Shown here piece after piece: positions 14,647 to 15,072 of a stretch of 15,072 nucleotides of DNA. Position 1 is the stretch's first letter; every line of letters begins with the position of its first letter. Made by a program: the position numbers and the translations under genes. This DNA comes from JBBRMW01 sp038239365 (GTDB lineage Bacteria > Chloroflexota > Anaerolineae > Aggregatilineales > UBA2796): the NCBI GenBank assembly GCA_038239365.1, contig JBBSEU010000128.1, positions 1 to 15,072 of the forward strand, in the 5' to 3' direction. The notes below the pieces were generated by a model, which saw only the letters and a list, made by a program, of their open reading frames with translations, was not told where the DNA came from and searched no databases.

Positions 14647-14913
14647 ATGATCAATACCATCCCATGCACTGATCGTCGTTTGCAGGCATTTGTTCAATAT
14701 GTGCTCGATCAATTGATGGTGAAACAGCATGTTCAGCCCTTCGAGTGCCTGCGCGCCGAAGCGAACGATCAGGGTGAGGTGTGGTTGCATGGATTTGTGG
14801 AAGACCCGACTCTGGCCGAGAACGCCATCGCTATCGCCGAAGATGTGCCCGGTGTCCACTGCGTTTTTAATAATATTGTGGTGGCGTACCGGGGCGTGGC
14901 GATGGCGTTGTAA
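14647..14913 (+). CDS. BON-domain protein (88 aa)
   Basis: A single BON domain with no signal peptide. The hydrophobic N-terminal helix (RLQAFVQYVLDQLMVKQ) is followed by GEVWLHGFVEDPTLAENA, the G-x-V-x-L-x-G-x-V strand signature. AIAEDVPGVHCVFNNIVV completes the domain with the conserved PGV-x-x-V-x-N. BON domains are thought to bind lipid or ligands and are often periplasmic and stress-related; without an export signal this one should be cytosolic. The ATG has a strong GGAGGAG site (14632-14638) 8 bases upstream. It is divergent from the usp-pckA unit across a region with CRP/FNR-like sites, so a shared stress or oxygen/nutrient response is plausible but inferred. Confidence 0.8.
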   Translation: MINTIPCTDRRLQAFVQYVLDQLMVKQHVQPFECLRAEANDQGEVWLHGFVEDPTLAENAIAIAEDVPGVHCVFNNIVVAYRGVAMAL

Positions 14914-14931
14914 CAGGCGGTTAGCTACTTA

Positions 14932-15072
14932 TGACCACTCTCCCCGATAAATCTGGGGAGCTTCTCAGGCTACGCATGACTCGCTCGTCTAGGTTAGCGC
15001 CTGACGGCTCGATCCAAGCCGACTTGAGTGTCCTTAAAGCGTTTCAAATCTTACGTGCAGGACTACCCTGCA
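14932..15072 (-). mobile_element. Possible right end of an IS200/IS605-type (TnpB) element, partial at the window edge
   Basis: On the minus strand the last 140 bases run into GAAGCTCCCC, a short AT-rich loop, CGGGGAG and AGTGGTCA. As I recall, many IS200/IS605 right ends carry a hairpin of the GAAGCCCCC...GGGGG(T/A)GGTTCAC kind just after tnpB. CAGGC (minus 15003-14999) and GCCTG (14970-14966) could form a second, longer-range stem, and TGCAGG/CCTGCA (15056-15072) a third, as in an omega-RNA scaffold. All three minus-strand frames have a stop before base 15034, so any tnpB ends there or lies wholly beyond the window. No TnpB protein signature is visible inside, so this is a motif-level call only. 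The element boundary and any target site cannot be placed. Confidence 0.35.
14940..14960. terminator. Stem-loop after the BON gene; possible terminator or IS right-end hairpin
   Basis: CTCCCC and GGGGAG pair (6 GC-rich pairs plus one G-T), with a 7-base AT-rich loop. It starts 27 bases after the BON stop and could end that transcript, but no T-run follows on the plus strand. On the minus strand it reads GAAGCTCCCC...CGGGGAG followed by AGTGGTCA, which looks like the right-end hairpin of IS200/IS605 elements (see the element at 14932-15072). Confidence 0.45.

Overview
The window looks like a stretch of a bacterial chromosome of moderate GC content (a little above half, by eye). Frequent GTG/TTG starts, tightly overlapping genes, several large GT-C membrane glycosyltransferases, an ATP-type PEP carboxykinase and single-domain Usp and BON genes would fit a Chloroflexota (Anaerolineae-like) bacterium. 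That assignment is an impression from gene content, not a phylogenetic result. No rRNA, tRNA or CRISPR array was seen, and no stretch over 300 bases lacks a gene.

Region 1 (1-1792, minus strand): a tandem TerB-domain protein, a 75-residue two-helix membrane protein and the N-terminal 207 residues of a GT39/PMT_2-type glycosyltransferase that runs off the left edge. The last two genes overlap by GTGA. Region 2 (1882-11064, plus strand): a divergent, very compact run of six GT-C-type polytopic membrane proteins plus one 101-residue small membrane protein. Most junctions overlap (TGATG, ATGA, TAATG, GTGA, one 16-base overlap) and the only gap is 8 bases. The two regions diverge from about 70-90 bases that contain a symmetric -10-like heptamer. 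The proteins have the form expected for enzymes that use polyprenyl-phosphate sugars on the outer face of the membrane. No cytoplasmic glycosyltransferase, polyprenyl-phosphate sugar synthase, flippase or acceptor gene is present, so the product (surface glycan or glycoprotein) is unknown.

Region 3 (11042-12299, plus strand): an endonuclease III-like DNA glycosylase whose start lies inside the last glycosyltransferase gene, then an unrecognised 176-residue protein. Region 4 (12300-14409, minus strand) converges on it with no bases between the stop codons: ATP-dependent PEP carboxykinase (pckA, TTG start behind a perfect AAGGAGG), preceded by a universal stress protein gene broken by a one-base frameshift. 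Region 5 (14410-15072): a 237-base divergent regulatory region with two CRP/FNR-like half-site pairs and a separate palindrome, an 88-residue BON-domain protein, and at the right edge a sequence on the minus strand that resembles the right end (possible omega-RNA end) of an IS200/IS605-type TnpB element.

Best candidates for a second look: the seven-member GT-C locus with its recurrent C-terminal soluble tails and small membrane partners, the Usp frameshift upstream of pckA, the stacked CRP/FNR-like sites between usp and the BON gene, and the putative TnpB/omega-RNA end at the edge.
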